Positions 1-8,350 of a stretch of DNA of 64,000 nucleotides are shown here, in pieces. The translations under genes and the position numbers were made by a program. Each line of letters opens with the position of its first letter. The first letter of the stretch is position 1. The notes beneath the pieces are model-generated. The model worked only from the letters and a program-made list of their open reading frames with translations. It searched no databases and was not told the origin of the DNA. The DNA is from Herbidospora yilanensis (lineage in GTDB: Bacteria > Actinomycetota > Actinomycetes > Streptosporangiales > Streptosporangiaceae): NCBI RefSeq assembly GCF_001570565.1, contig NZ_BBXE01000047.1, positions 1-64,000 on the forward strand, given 5' to 3'.

Positions 1-308
1 TCAAGCTTCATGCCGTGTCCGGGCGCGCTGGCGTCCGGAAAAACGGGCCTTCTTAAGGTGATGTCGATGTCCGAACTGTGATGCGGTGCGGGTGGTGGTC
101 AACGTCTGCGCGGCGCTGGTCGGCTGCCTCTCGTCGGCCACCTGGCTGCCGCAACCACGGTCACTCCTGCCCCGTCCCCGCGCCGGTGGCCTTCCGCCTG
201 CACTGGTTGCCCTACGTGCACAGCCGTTCTTGACGGGTTCCGGCTGCCCCGGAGAATCAAGCGGCGGGTACGGGTTACGGCGAGAACACGGCGCGGAGTC
301 ATGGCTCC
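1..308. other. No convincing gene; start of decayed accessory region
   Basis: I see no protein-like reading frame here. Bases 21-55 resemble parts of the palindromic repeats near 2.6 kb and 8.2 kb: the string GGCGCGCTGGCGTCCGGA is close to 8181-8198, and GGCCTTCTTA at 46-55 is the reverse complement of 2589-2598. This suggests a worn copy of the same repeat family. Confidence 0.4.
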
Positions 309-494
309 TTAGGCGCTGGGTGGCGGAACGTCGATCTCGTACTCGATGGTGTAGCCATCGGCCGGTAGGAGCGATTCGAGTAGTTCCACGATGCGGCCAT
401 CTTCGGCGTGCGCCAGTCGTACAGTCTGGGCCAGCGGCACACCCTGAGGAATCTGGAGCCGTTCCCGTTCAGCCGGCGGCGGCCTGAGTCGGGA
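309..494 (-). pseudogene. C-terminal remnant of GntR/UTRA-family regulator
   Basis: On the minus strand about 61 codons stay open and end in TAA (309-311). The translation reads like the last third of a UTRA effector domain: a QGVPLAQTVRLAHAEDGR stretch, then LLPADGYTIEYEIDVP, the usual closing strand of this family. A TGA at 495-497 closes the frame upstream, and no winged helix-turn-helix domain is found nearby, so this is a 3' fragment of a regulator that is normally about 240 residues long. Family assignment is by eye from the closing motif. It lies beside a dead transposase, consistent with deletion during insertion events. Confidence 0.6.
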
Positions 495-566
495 TCAGTG
501 ATGGGCGGCTCGCCGCGCCCGGCCGGAGGCCGCACGCGCGCCGAGGGAGATCAAGTAGGCCGGAAT

Positions 567-691
567 GGGGCAGTCCGAAGGTCGGCGCCTTGATCGGAAG
601 AACGGTCTCCGACCCCGGGGAAGGTGTTCCCGCACGTTACCTGTCGGTACGGCAGGGCAGTCGCCCCTCTCGGCCGTACTTGGACTGCCCC
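567..691. repeat. Possible small inverted-repeat element
   Basis: GGGGCAGTCC at 567-576 and its exact reverse complement GGACTGCCCC at 682-691 bracket about 105 bases without a convincing gene. It could be a miniature transposable element or just a long-range hairpin. I see no clear target-site duplication. Confidence 0.25.
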
Positions 692-728
692 TTATGACAA
701 TTGATGTGAGATCAGGCCGCCGCAATGA

Positions 729-1136
729 TCACTTGCAGTCGGTCCAAGTGATCTCGGAGTCCCGGAAGATCGACCAATCTCCCTTGTACTGTCCTGAGGG
801 AATCGGGTCTTGGGTCTCGTAGAAGGCGTCATAGAAGGCACCTACCCCGCCAAGCACCTTGCGGAAATTCTTGCGGATAATCGCCTCGATCCATTGTCCT
901 TCCCAGTTCTTGTGGGACGGGGGGAGGGTCTGCCCGGTCTCCCATGTGGTCCCGCTGTCGCGCATCCAGAATTTCAGTTTGTCGTCGTAGGCATAGCGGG
1001 TGGCCCCCTCCTTGGCCACCGCGTGACAGGTCAAGGCGGGCGGGGCGGAGGCCGAGGCTGCGGCGCAGGGAGCCGCCGCAAGCAGCACTGTGGCGAGCCC
1101 GCTAGAGGCAATAAGGCCGATGCGTTTCTTGTTCAT
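729..1136 (-). CDS. Small secreted protein of unknown function
   Basis: The 135-residue product begins with a Sec signal peptide: MNKKR, a hydrophobic core, and a probable cleavage after an Ala-rich AAPCAAASASA stretch. The mature part is about 105 residues, rich in Trp, Tyr and charged residues, with a Cys near each end (LTCHAV and WTDC at the C-terminus) that could form one disulfide. A ribosome site (GAGGTCTC in the minus sense) precedes the ATG. I do not recognise the family. It stands alone between the UTRA remnant and the broken transposase, so it is probably accessory DNA. Confidence 0.65.
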   Translation of the reverse strand: MNKKRIGLIASSGLATVLLAAAPCAAASASAPPALTCHAVAKEGATRYAYDDKLKFWMRDSGTTWETGQTLPPSHKNWEGQWIEAIIRKNFRKVLGGVGAFYDAFYETQDPIPSGQYKGDWSIFRDSEITWTDCK

Positions 1137-1201
1137 GAGAGACCTCCCGGTCGTGATGACTACTGCGGCGATGTCGCCCGCTGCGTACAGTAACGATCAA
1201 T

Positions 1202-2539
1202 GTGCGGAATGTCATCAACCTCACGGCCTGCCGCCATGATGTCCGGGGGTGGCTTGCCGCTCCTCGCCGGGACCGGCCCAGAGGCCGCACGCCCGGCGAG
1301 GGGAGGGCGGCGTTCTGCGGGCCGCTGGTCTTCATCAGGAGACCGTGGGCCGATGTGGTGGTGCGGATCCGCCGCCTGGTCTGCCCGACGCGCGGCTGCC
1401 GCCGGACCTTCCGCGAACAACTGCCCGGTGTGCTGGAGCGTTACCAGCGGCGCACACCACGTCTGACCGCGCAGATCGGCGCGGTGGTCCGTGAACTGGC
1501 CGGACGAGCCGGCGTGCGCGCCTCATCCGCGCTGGCCGTCGCCCTGTCCCGGCACACCGCGCTGCGCCTACTGCTGCGCTTGCCCACACCCCCGCCTCGG
1601 GTACCCCGTGTGCTCGGCGTCGATGACTTCGCTCTGCGTCGGCGTCACCGATACGCCACCGTGCTCATCGACGCGCAGACACGCCAGCGCGCCGACGTTT
1701 CGCCTGGCCGCACCGCCGATGTCCTGGAGGCCTGGCTTCGTGCCCATCCCGGGGTGCAGGTCGTGTGCCGGGACGGCTCAGGCGCCTACGCCCAAACCGT
1801 GCGCCGCGTGCTGCCGGACGCCGTCCAGATCAGCGACCGCCGGCACCTGTGGCACAACCTCGGCCCAGGCCGCCGGAAAGGAAGTGGCCGCACACAGTTC
1901 CTGCTGGGCCAAGGCCGGACCGCCCCCGCGGGACGGCCGGCGCGCCACCACCACCCGCGAGCGCTGGCATCAGGTCCACGACCTGCTCGGCAAAGGCGTC
2001 GGCCTGCTGGAATGCGCCCGCCGCCTGAACGTCTCCCTCAACACCGTCAAACGCTACGCCCGCGTGAGCGAATCCGAACGCCTGCAATGCGCCCCGCAAT
2101 ACCGACCCACCCTCGTCGACCCCTACCGCGACCACCTGCGGCGCCGCCGATCCGCTGATCCCGCCGTCTCCGTCTCGCATCTGTTCACCGAGATCAAGGC
2201 CCTGGGCTACCAGGGCAGCTTCAACCTCCTCTACCGCTACATCACCCAGGGCCGGGTCGAAGCCGGCCGCCTGCCCATCTCACCCCGCCGCCTGACCAGG
2301 CTCCTGCTCACCCGGCCCGGCAACCTCAACGACGAGCACCGACGCCTGCTGGACGGCATCACCACCGCACCAAAACCAAGCGCATCATGCGTCAGATGCA
2401 CGGCCGGGCCGGCTTCGCGCTGCTCCGCCACCCCATTCTCCTGGCTCAACGCTCCGCCACCACTGAAAGAGAGACAGAGCCGTTCGTCTTACAGTCCCCT
2501 TCCCGGCAGGTCATCACCGGGGAGCAGGGAGGCGGATAA
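1202..2539 (+). pseudogene. ISL3-family transposase, frameshifted and internally deleted
   Basis: The first part (frame 2, 1202 to about 1865) carries ISL3 landmarks: a CPTRGCRRTFREQLPG zinc-finger end, LGVDDFALRRRHRYATVLID with the first catalytic Asp, and RDGSGAY..DAVQISDRRHLWHNL with the second. Reading then moves to frame 3 (about 1870-2365: a helix-turn-helix stretch LLECARRLNVSLNTVKRYAR). It returns to frame 2 at about 2372 for the C-terminal KRIMRQMHGRAGFALLRH motif. The segment that normally precedes this motif, with the third acidic residue, is missing, so there was an internal deletion as well as a frameshift. The extreme N-terminus is also weak. The enzyme must be inactive. I could not find terminal inverted repeats. 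Confidence 0.85.
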
Positions 2540-2587
2540 CCCCTTCGACCTGGGATGCAATGACGTGGTCGAACATCGAAGGTAACT

Positions 2588-2690
2588 CTAAGAAGGCCAT
2601 AGCACCGACGAGGGAAGACGCCGGAGACAAGCGCCCGGACCCGCCGCGCCGGAGGCGCGGCCATCAGACAGGAGCGCCCGGACGGCCCAC
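2588..2690. repeat. Intergenic palindromic repeat, copy A
   Basis: Bases 2607-2680 match 8233-8307 at roughly 80% by eye. Both read GACGAGG(G/A)AAGACGCCGG, then AAGCGC, then a CCGCCGCGCCG-(G/A)-AGGCGCGGCC hairpin, then an AGACAG-type run. It follows the dead transposase and precedes the cytochrome maturation operon. It is non-coding and looks like a repeated extragenic palindrome. Confidence 0.55.
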
Positions 2691-2751
2691 CCAAGGGGTG
2701 GGCCGATAATATGAGTTGCTCTACCGGTTGTAGTTCAAGGAGATCTCCTCC

Positions 2752-3330
2752 ATGTCCCCCTTTTCGCGTGCTCTCGTCGCCGTGTGTTCGGTGCTGGTTC
2801 TGACCGGGTGCGCCGGAAACGTCGGGGGTTCGGGGCAGCCGGAGTCCGACGACACCCGGTTCGTCGCCGGCGACGGCAAGGTCCAGGTCTTCGACGTGGG
2901 GGAGCGGAAGCCGGCTCCCGTCGTCGAGGGGCAGACCCTCGAAGGCGCGGCCACGAAGATGGCCGCCGGCAAGGTCACGGTGATCAACTTCTGGGCCTCG
3001 TGGTGTGCGCCGTGCCGGGCCGAAGGGCCCACGCTCAAGGACGTCGCCGCCCGCACCAAGGCCGACGGCGTCGAGTTCCTCGGCATCAACTTCAAGGACC
3101 AGAAGGCCGCCGCCACCGCCTACGACGCCCAGCTCACGCCGGGCTACCCGAGCATCCACGACCAGAGCGGCAAGGTCCTGCTCGGTTTCTCCGGCACGGT
3201 CCCGCCCGCCGCCATCCCGTCCACGCTCATCATCGACAGGGAGGGCCGGATCGCGGCCCGCGCCCTGGGCGCGGTGAAATACCAGGCTCTCCTCGACGCC
3301 GTGACCAAGGTCTCCAGTGAATCTCGCTGA
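2752..3330 (+). CDS. Thioredoxin-like thiol-disulfide lipoprotein (ResA/TlpA type)
   Basis: This 192-residue lipoprotein should reduce apocytochrome c haem-binding cysteines outside the membrane. It has a signal peptide ending in a lipobox, LTGC, with Cys20 as the likely lipidated residue. It has a thioredoxin fold with the active-site WCAPC (Cys85 and Cys88) after the strand VTVINFWAS, and a later TLIIDREGRI strand. An AAGGAGATC ribosome site precedes ATG 2752. It overlaps ccdA by 14 bases and opens a four-gene operon with CcdA, ResB and CcsB, which fixes the role. TlpA/ResA naming is by family; the exact partner is inferred from context. Confidence 0.9.
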   Translation: MSPFSRALVAVCSVLVLTGCAGNVGGSGQPESDDTRFVAGDGKVQVFDVGERKPAPVVEGQTLEGAATKMAAGKVTVINFWASWCAPCRAEGPTLKDVAARTKADGVEFLGINFKDQKAAATAYDAQLTPGYPSIHDQSGKVLLGFSGTVPPAAIPSTLIIDREGRIAARALGAVKYQALLDAVTKVSSESR

Positions 3331-4045
3331 CACGGTCGCCTCCGGGTCGTTGCTGGTCGCCCTGCCGATCGCGCTGCTCGCGGGCCTGGTGTCGTTCCTG
3401 TCACCCTGTGTGCTGCCGCTGGTGCCGGGCTATCTGTCGTACGTGACCGGCATGAGCGCCGACCCCAAGCGGGGGCGGCTGGTGCTGGGCTCGGGGCTGT
3501 TCGTGCTCGGGTTCGCCCTCGTGTTCGTGCTGGGCGGGGCGTTGTTCGGCGGGCTCGGGGCGGCGATGCTCGGGAACGCCGAGGTGATCACGCGCATCCT
3601 CGGCGTGGTCACGATCGTGCTGGGGCTGGCCTTCATCGGGATCATCCCCGGGTTGCAGCGTGACTTCCGCATCCACCGGGTGCCGGCGGCCGGGCTCGCC
3701 GGGGCTCCGCTGCTGGGTATCGTGTTCGGACTCGGCTGGACGCCGTGCATCGGCCCGACGCTGGCCGTCGTGCTGACCCTCTCGGTCGACCAGGGCAGCG
3801 CCGCCAGGGGCGCGCTGCTCGCGTTCGGCTACGCCCTCGGGCTCGGGCTGCCGTTCGTGGCGGCCGGGCTCGCCTACCGCAAGGCGCTCCACACGTTCCG
3901 CGCGGTGCGCCGACACACCCAGCTCATCACGCGGATCGGAGGAGCCATGCTGGTCGCCGTCGGGCTGCTGCTGGTCACCGGTCTGTGGGGCGAGCTCATC
4001 GCCGGTCTCCAGGTGTGGATCGGCGGATTCGAGCCGGTGATATGA
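3317..4045 (+). CDS. ccdA: CcdA-type cytochrome c biogenesis membrane protein
   Basis: The 242-residue polytopic membrane protein passes electrons from cytoplasmic thioredoxin to the extracellular thioredoxin-like lipoprotein encoded just upstream. It has the two CcdA/DsbD-beta cysteines: Cys31 in FLSPCVLPLVPGYLSY, the family signature, and Cys144 in GWTPCIGPTLA. Six hydrophobic segments are visible. The start overlaps the thioredoxin gene and the stop overlaps resB (ATGA), pointing to translational coupling. Length and motifs are those of an intact family member. Confidence 0.93.
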   Translation: MNLADTVASGSLLVALPIALLAGLVSFLSPCVLPLVPGYLSYVTGMSADPKRGRLVLGSGLFVLGFALVFVLGGALFGGLGAAMLGNAEVITRILGVVTIVLGLAFIGIIPGLQRDFRIHRVPAAGLAGAPLLGIVFGLGWTPCIGPTLAVVLTLSVDQGSAARGALLAFGYALGLGLPFVAAGLAYRKALHTFRAVRRHTQLITRIGGAMLVAVGLLLVTGLWGELIAGLQVWIGGFEPVI

Positions 4046-5589
4046 CACTGACCGACGAAGAGAAGACGACCGGCAGCGGCCCCGCGGGGCTGGGCGTGGT
4101 CGGCTGGCTGCGCTGGGGCTGGCGGGTGCTCACCTCGATGCGCACCGCCCTCATCCTGCTGTTCCTGCTGGCCCTGGCCTCCGTGCCGGGGTCGCTCTAC
4201 CCCCAGCGCGGGGTCGATCCGGGCGCGGTCGCCCGCTACTTCCAGAACGACCCGACCAAGGCCGAGTGGCTCGACCGGTTCTCGCTGTTCGACGTCTTCA
4301 CCTCGCCCTGGTTCGCGGCGATCTACCTGCTGCTATTCCTGTCGCTGATCGGCTGCGTGTTGCCGCGCACGACGGTGCACCTGAAGGAGATGCGGCGCAC
4401 GCCGCCGCCCGCTCCCCGCAACCTCTCCCGGCTGCCGCACCACGCCGACATCGAGGGCGACCTCGCCTCGGCCGAGGCCTACCTGCGGTCGAAGCGCTGG
4501 CGGGTGACGACCGGCGACGGCTGGGTGTCGGCCGAGAAGGGCCACCTGCGCGAGACCGGCAACCTGCTCTTCCACGTCGCGCTGCTCGTGCTGCTGGTCG
4601 CCGTCGGGGTGGGCGGGCTGTTCGGCTACCGGGGCAACGTGCTCGTGGTGGAGGGCGACGGGTTCGCGAACACGGTGGCGGCGTACGACCGCTACCTGCC
4701 CGGGTCGCAGGTGTCGCCCGAGGACCTCCAGCCGTTCTCGTTCACGCTCAAGGACTTCCAGGCGACCTACATCGGGCCCGGCCACGAGAAGCAGGGCCAG
4801 CCGCTCGACTACTACGCCAAGCTGGCCGTGCAGGATTCGCCGACCGCGCCCGAGCGCGAGTTCACCCTCCGGGTCAACGAACCCCTTGAGGCCGACGGCG
4901 CGCTGACGTACCTGATCGGGCACGGCTACGCCCCCACGTTCCGCATCACCGGCGGCGACGGGAAGGTCGCCTTCGAGGGCGCGGTGCCGTGCCTGGTGAA
5001 CGACACCTCGACCTACGAATCGGAATGTGTCATCAAGGTGCCCGACGCGGCCCCCGAGCAGCTCGCGTTCCTCGGCCGGTTCCTGCCCTCCACGGTGCCC
5101 AGCGGCACGGAGTGGTTGTCGATCTTCCCGGGCGCGGCCAACCCGACCGTGCAGATCTGGCCGTTCAAGGGCGACCTGGGGCTCGACGCGGGGGTCCCCC
5201 AGTCGGTGTACGACCTGGGCGGCCACCAGAACCTCAAGCCGCTCGGCCAGATGTCCGCCTCGCCGAAGCCGATGGCCGTCGGCGACGTGGTCGACCTGCC
5301 CGAAGGGGCGGGGAAGATCGAGTTCACCGGTGTGAAGGAGTGGATCACCCTTCAGACCACCTACGACCCGGGCCGCTTCCCGGCCCTGCTCGCCTCCGGC
5401 GCCGCCATTCTCGGCCTGCTGCTGTCCCTGCTCATCCACCGCCGCCGCGTCTGGGTGCGGGTAAGGGACGGAGGGGTCACGGTGGGAGGATTGACCCGCA
5501 CCGAGGGCGGAGACTTCGGCGAGGAGTTCGCCGAGCTGACGAAAGCCCTGGAACACCACGCTCGCGCAGAGGTGAAGGATGTCTCCTGA
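4042..5589 (+). CDS. resB: Cytochrome c biogenesis protein ResB
   Basis: The 515-residue protein is the large subunit of the system II haem-export and ligation complex and works with CcsB (the next gene). The N-terminus has three hydrophobic helices (around GWRVLTSMRTALILLFLLALASVPGS, FAAIYLLLFLSLIGCVLPR and GNLLFHVALLVLLVAVGVGG), then a large extracellular domain. A final helix near residues 445-470 (FPALLASGAAILGLLLSLLIH) is followed by a charged cytoplasmic tail. The YPQRG motif after helix one is typical. The ATG at 4042 overlaps the ccdA stop, so I prefer it to in-frame codons further upstream. Confidence 0.93.
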   Translation: MTLTDEEKTTGSGPAGLGVVGWLRWGWRVLTSMRTALILLFLLALASVPGSLYPQRGVDPGAVARYFQNDPTKAEWLDRFSLFDVFTSPWFAAIYLLLFLSLIGCVLPRTTVHLKEMRRTPPPAPRNLSRLPHHADIEGDLASAEAYLRSKRWRVTTGDGWVSAEKGHLRETGNLLFHVALLVLLVAVGVGGLFGYRGNVLVVEGDGFANTVAAYDRYLPGSQVSPEDLQPFSFTLKDFQATYIGPGHEKQGQPLDYYAKLAVQDSPTAPEREFTLRVNEPLEADGALTYLIGHGYAPTFRITGGDGKVAFEGAVPCLVNDTSTYESECVIKVPDAAPEQLAFLGRFLPSTVPSGTEWLSIFPGAANPTVQIWPFKGDLGLDAGVPQSVYDLGGHQNLKPLGQMSASPKPMAVGDVVDLPEGAGKIEFTGVKEWITLQTTYDPGRFPALLASGAAILGLLLSLLIHRRRVWVRVRDGGVTVGGLTRTEGGDFGEEFAELTKALEHHARAEVKDVS

Positions 5590-6502
5590 TCGTTTGGCCA
5601 CGCTGAGCGACCAGCTCGTGCTGGCCGCCATTCTCCTCTACCTGGCCGCGATGATCGGCTACGCCCTGGAGCTGGCCTTCGGCCGGGTCACCGAGACGGT
5701 CAGGGAGCGCCGTCTGGTCACGGTCGGCGGTCCGTCCGACGACCTCCCCGAACCCGCTCCCGCGCCCGAGCCCGCCTCGTGGGCCCCCAAGGCGGGCCTC
5801 GTCGGCACCGCCGCCATGTGGCTCGGCTGGGCCGCCAACGCGGCCGGAACGCTCACGCGCGGTCTCGCGGTCGACCGGTGGCCGTGGGGCAACATGTACG
5901 AGTTCGTCGTCGCCATGCTGCTCGCGGCCGTGACGGTGTTCCTGCTCCTGCAGATCCGCTACCCGGTGAGGTTCCTCGGCGCGTTCGTCGGCGTGGTCGC
6001 CGCGATCGGCCTGGGCTTCGCGGTCCGCGTGCTCTACACGCAGGCGGGGCCGGTCGTGCCCGCGCTCGACTCGTACTGGGTGGCCATCCACGTCACCGCC
6101 GCAGTCGCGGCCAGCGGCCTGTTCATCGTCGGCGGCGTCGCCGCGGCGCTGTTCCTGGTGCGCAAGGAGGGCCCGTCGCGGCTGCCGTCGCGTGCCGACC
6201 TCGAACGGGTCGCCCACCGGGTCATCGTCATCGCGTTCCCGATCTGGACGTTCGCCGTCATCTCGGGCGCACTGTGGGCCGACAAGGCGTGGGGTCGCTA
6301 CTGGGGCTGGGACCCGAAGGAGGTCTGGGCGTTCATCACCTGGGTGGCCTACGCCGCCTACCTGCACGCCCGCGCGACCGCCGGCTGGAAGGGCAAGGCC
6401 GCGATGATCGTCTCGCTGATCGCGTTCGCGTGCCTGATGTTCAACCTGGTCGGGGTGAACATCTTCATCGGCGGCCTGCACTCCTATGCGGATGTGAAGT
6501 AG
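5579..6502 (+). CDS. ccsB: Cytochrome c biogenesis protein CcsB/CcsA (haem-handling WWD protein)
   Basis: The 307-residue polytopic membrane protein moves haem to the outer face for attachment to apocytochrome c. The defining WWD motif is present: WGRYWGWDPKEVWAF, with WGWDPKEVW at about residues 242-250. Conserved His residues lie in the flanking helices (IHVTAAVAA, YLHARATAG and GGLHSY). About eight membrane segments are seen. It starts 11 bases before the resB stop and ends the four-gene operon. The next gene points the other way. Confidence 0.93.
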   Translation: MSPDRLATLSDQLVLAAILLYLAAMIGYALELAFGRVTETVRERRLVTVGGPSDDLPEPAPAPEPASWAPKAGLVGTAAMWLGWAANAAGTLTRGLAVDRWPWGNMYEFVVAMLLAAVTVFLLLQIRYPVRFLGAFVGVVAAIGLGFAVRVLYTQAGPVVPALDSYWVAIHVTAAVAASGLFIVGGVAAALFLVRKEGPSRLPSRADLERVAHRVIVIAFPIWTFAVISGALWADKAWGRYWGWDPKEVWAFITWVAYAAYLHARATAGWKGKAAMIVSLIAFACLMFNLVGVNIFIGGLHSYADVK

Positions 6503-6509
6503 CCGCCGG

Positions 6510-6806
6510 CTAGTCCTCGTCGCGCAGCTTGCGCTCCAGGCTGCGCAGGAAGTCGGGGTCGTCGTCGGGACCCCTCGGCGCCTCGGGCGGCGGCGAGGGG
6601 AGCAGGTTCTGTCCGGGGGTGATCGGTTCGGGCACCGGCCGCCCGGCGAGCAGCCACAACACTCCGCCCATCGCCGGAATCATCACGACCAGAACCCACG
6701 CGGCCTTGGGGAGGGTCCGCACGATCTCCGGGGGAGTGGTGATGACGTCGAAGAGGCAGTAGAGCCAGAAGGCCAGCAACGCCAGGCCGACAACCACGTT
6801 CGCCAT
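6510..6806 (-). CDS. Small PLDc_N-type membrane protein
   Basis: This is a 98-residue protein with two helices (VVVGLALLAFWLYCLFDVIT and WVLVVMIPAMGGVLWLLAG) and a charged tail ending in FLRSLERKLRDED. The pattern of FDVI, a P-rich gap, KAAWVLVVM and GG.LWL.AGRP matches the phospholipase-D N-terminal-like family common in actinobacteria, whose role is unknown. It converges on ccsB with a 7-base gap. An in-frame ATG at 6824 would add six residues; I chose the one giving the usual N-terminus. It is divergent from the metalloprotease gene. Confidence 0.75.
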   Translation of the reverse strand: MANVVVGLALLAFWLYCLFDVITTPPEIVRTLPKAAWVLVVMIPAMGGVLWLLAGRPVPEPITPGQNLLPSPPPEAPRGPDDDPDFLRSLERKLRDED

Positions 6807-6940
6807 TCCAACACGGTATGCCATCCCGTGGGCTGATCGTGTTGCGTCTTGTATAGCGACCGACGAAGCGGGATGACTCGGACCAGACGGGCATCGTACG
6901 CTGCACCGGTACAGCACCTTCCCGACCAAAGAGAGGTGCG

Positions 6941-7828
6941 ATGGCGCAGCAGGGCGACAGAGGCCGCCACCGGCGAGGGAATCGGTGGTGGCAGCGGAGC
7001 CACGCAGGGGCCAGTTACGTCTCCCGTCGTGGGGCGGAGGCGACACAGGAACGCATCGAGACGAAGGTCACCGACAGGTGGGCCGACGCCCCCAGGGTCG
7101 CCGAGACCCCGTTCGACACACCGGTGACCGCCCCGGTCGTCGACCGCCCGCAGTACACCTGGCGCGACTTCGAGCTGGACGACCAGCCCGCCCGCGCCGA
7201 GCCGCACCGTCCCGACAGCCCCGACTACCGCGACGGCCGCCGCAACTGCGGCGCGCTGGAGACGATCCTCTACCGGCAGTGGGACGCCATGGACGGCCCG
7301 CCGCCCCCCGACGTCATCCGCGCGGTCGACAGCCTGGCCCGGTTACCCGACCGCCTGAAGGAGATGCTGGCGGTCGGCCTCGACGGCATCTACGTCGGCC
7401 CGGGCGGCGTGCCCGACCTCGACGACATGGGCTACCTGAGGGGCGCCCCGCTGCCCAGCGGCCGCGCGACGTGGGACATCTGCGCGGGGGCGTACGGCGA
7501 CCGGAAGATCGTCGTCGGCGACCGCCCGAGCCCCACGCCCGATGTGATGATGCACGAAGTCGGTCATGCGCTGGACGACGTGGACTCCCGTCCGGGAGAG
7601 TGGGTCTCGGACTCACCCGAGTTCGCCGCGCTCTACGACGAGTGCATCCCCCATCTGGCCTCCGCCTTCCACAAGCAGTCCGGAGAACTCGGCCGCAAGG
7701 AGTTCTTCGCCGACGCCTTCGCCGCCATCGCGTCGAGGCAGCGTCCCGCCCTGATAGACATGCTGGGCGGCGACACCCGCACGGCACTCAACGTCATGCT
7801 CTTCTTCAACAGGCGCTACGGAATCTAG
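6941..7828 (+). CDS. Anthrax-lethal-factor-like (ATLF) zinc metalloprotease domain protein
   Basis: The 295-residue protein has an Arg-rich, disordered-looking first 90 residues and no signal peptide. A C-terminal domain carries a zinc-protease HEVGH motif (His205, Glu206, His209) and a downstream acidic helix, KEFFADAFAAIA, whose Glu254 is the likely third ligand. The order LDDMGYLRG, WDICAGAYGDRKIVVGD, MMHEVGHALDD and FFADAF is that of the ATLF-like domain found in bacterial toxins and related actinobacterial proteins. It contains a rare TTA codon at 7343-7345. A small acidic gene follows 10 bases downstream. The substrate and any export route are unknown. Family call is good; role as an effector or regulatory protease is open. 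Confidence 0.75.
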   Translation: MAQQGDRGRHRRGNRWWQRSHAGASYVSRRGAEATQERIETKVTDRWADAPRVAETPFDTPVTAPVVDRPQYTWRDFELDDQPARAEPHRPDSPDYRDGRRNCGALETILYRQWDAMDGPPPPDVIRAVDSLARLPDRLKEMLAVGLDGIYVGPGGVPDLDDMGYLRGAPLPSGRATWDICAGAYGDRKIVVGDRPSPTPDVMMHEVGHALDDVDSRPGEWVSDSPEFAALYDECIPHLASAFHKQSGELGRKEFFADAFAAIASRQRPALIDMLGGDTRTALNVMLFFNRRYGI

Positions 7829-7838
7829 AGGTCCCCTG

Positions 7839-8078
7839 ATGTTCGTGATCCGGCTCGCTGACGGCACGCTGCGGGTCCCGCAGTCGTTGACCAGCGACGA
7901 CGGCCGCCTGATCGGCAACGCGTATGTCGAGATAGCGCCCGGCGAGCCGGACTACGACCAGTGGCTGGAAGAGTCCATCACGGAGGAAGAAGAGGCCGAA
8001 CGCCGCAGAAGATGGCAAGAAGAGAACGACGCTCTAGAACAAGAATTCCTAGCCTTCAAAGCCGAGCAGGAAAAGTAG
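7839..8078 (+). CDS. Small acidic coiled-coil protein, partner of the metalloprotease
   Basis: The 79-residue protein begins only 10 bases after the metalloprotease stop, so the two are probably co-transcribed. Residues 1-35 look like a short beta-rich unit (FVIRLADGTLRVPQ..GNAYVEIAPGE). Residues 45-79 form a strongly charged helix with runs of Glu and Arg (TEEEEAERRRRWQEE) suited to a coiled coil. I do not recognise a family. The pairing suggests an inhibitor, immunity protein or adaptor for the protease, but this is only inferred from position and charge. Confidence 0.65.
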   Translation: MFVIRLADGTLRVPQSLTSDDGRLIGNAYVEIAPGEPDYDQWLEESITEEEEAERRRRWQEENDALEQEFLAFKAEQEK

Positions 8079-8179
8079 CCACCGGGCCGAAGGTGCAATT
8101 TCACATGCCACCATTGGTCAAACATTGAATCAACTGGGCCACGGGGCGGAAATATCCAGGCGAGATTCATGAAGTGCCG

Positions 8180-8308
8180 CAGCGCGCCGGCGTCTGGACT
8201 GAGGAGCGCAGGGGAGCGAAGCGACCCGAAGCGACGAGGAAAGACGCCGGGTATAAGCGCGAGGACCGCCGCGCCGAAGGCGCGGCCGTAGACAGAGAAA
8301 AGGCGCGG
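8180..8308. repeat. Intergenic palindromic repeat, copy B
   Basis: This is the second copy of the element at 2588-2690. GCGCCGGCGTCT (8183-8194) and AGACGCCGG (8242-8250) form an inverted pair. The inner CCGCCGCGCCGAAGGCGCGGCC forms a hairpin. Repeated GCGAAGCGA-like units lie between them. No coding frame is supported across it. Confidence 0.55.
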
Positions 8309-8328
8309 CTTCTGGGTACGCCGCGCCT
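8301..8328 (-). terminator. Hairpin terminator downstream of bldC
   Basis: AGGCGCGGC (8301-8309) and GCCGCGCCT (8320-8328) form a perfect 9-base stem with a 10-base loop. It is flanked by a purine run on the side reached by minus-strand transcription. It lies 23 bases beyond the bldC stop. Confidence 0.6.
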
Positions 8329-8350
8329 CTCTGCTTCTTCCCGCGAAGCT

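Noticed and set aside
2446-3333. Long minus-strand frame opposite the thioredoxin lipoprotein gene
   Set aside because: It mirrors a real gene with lipobox and WCAPC motif; the product has no recognisable domain and the biased composition of an antisense frame in GC-rich DNA.
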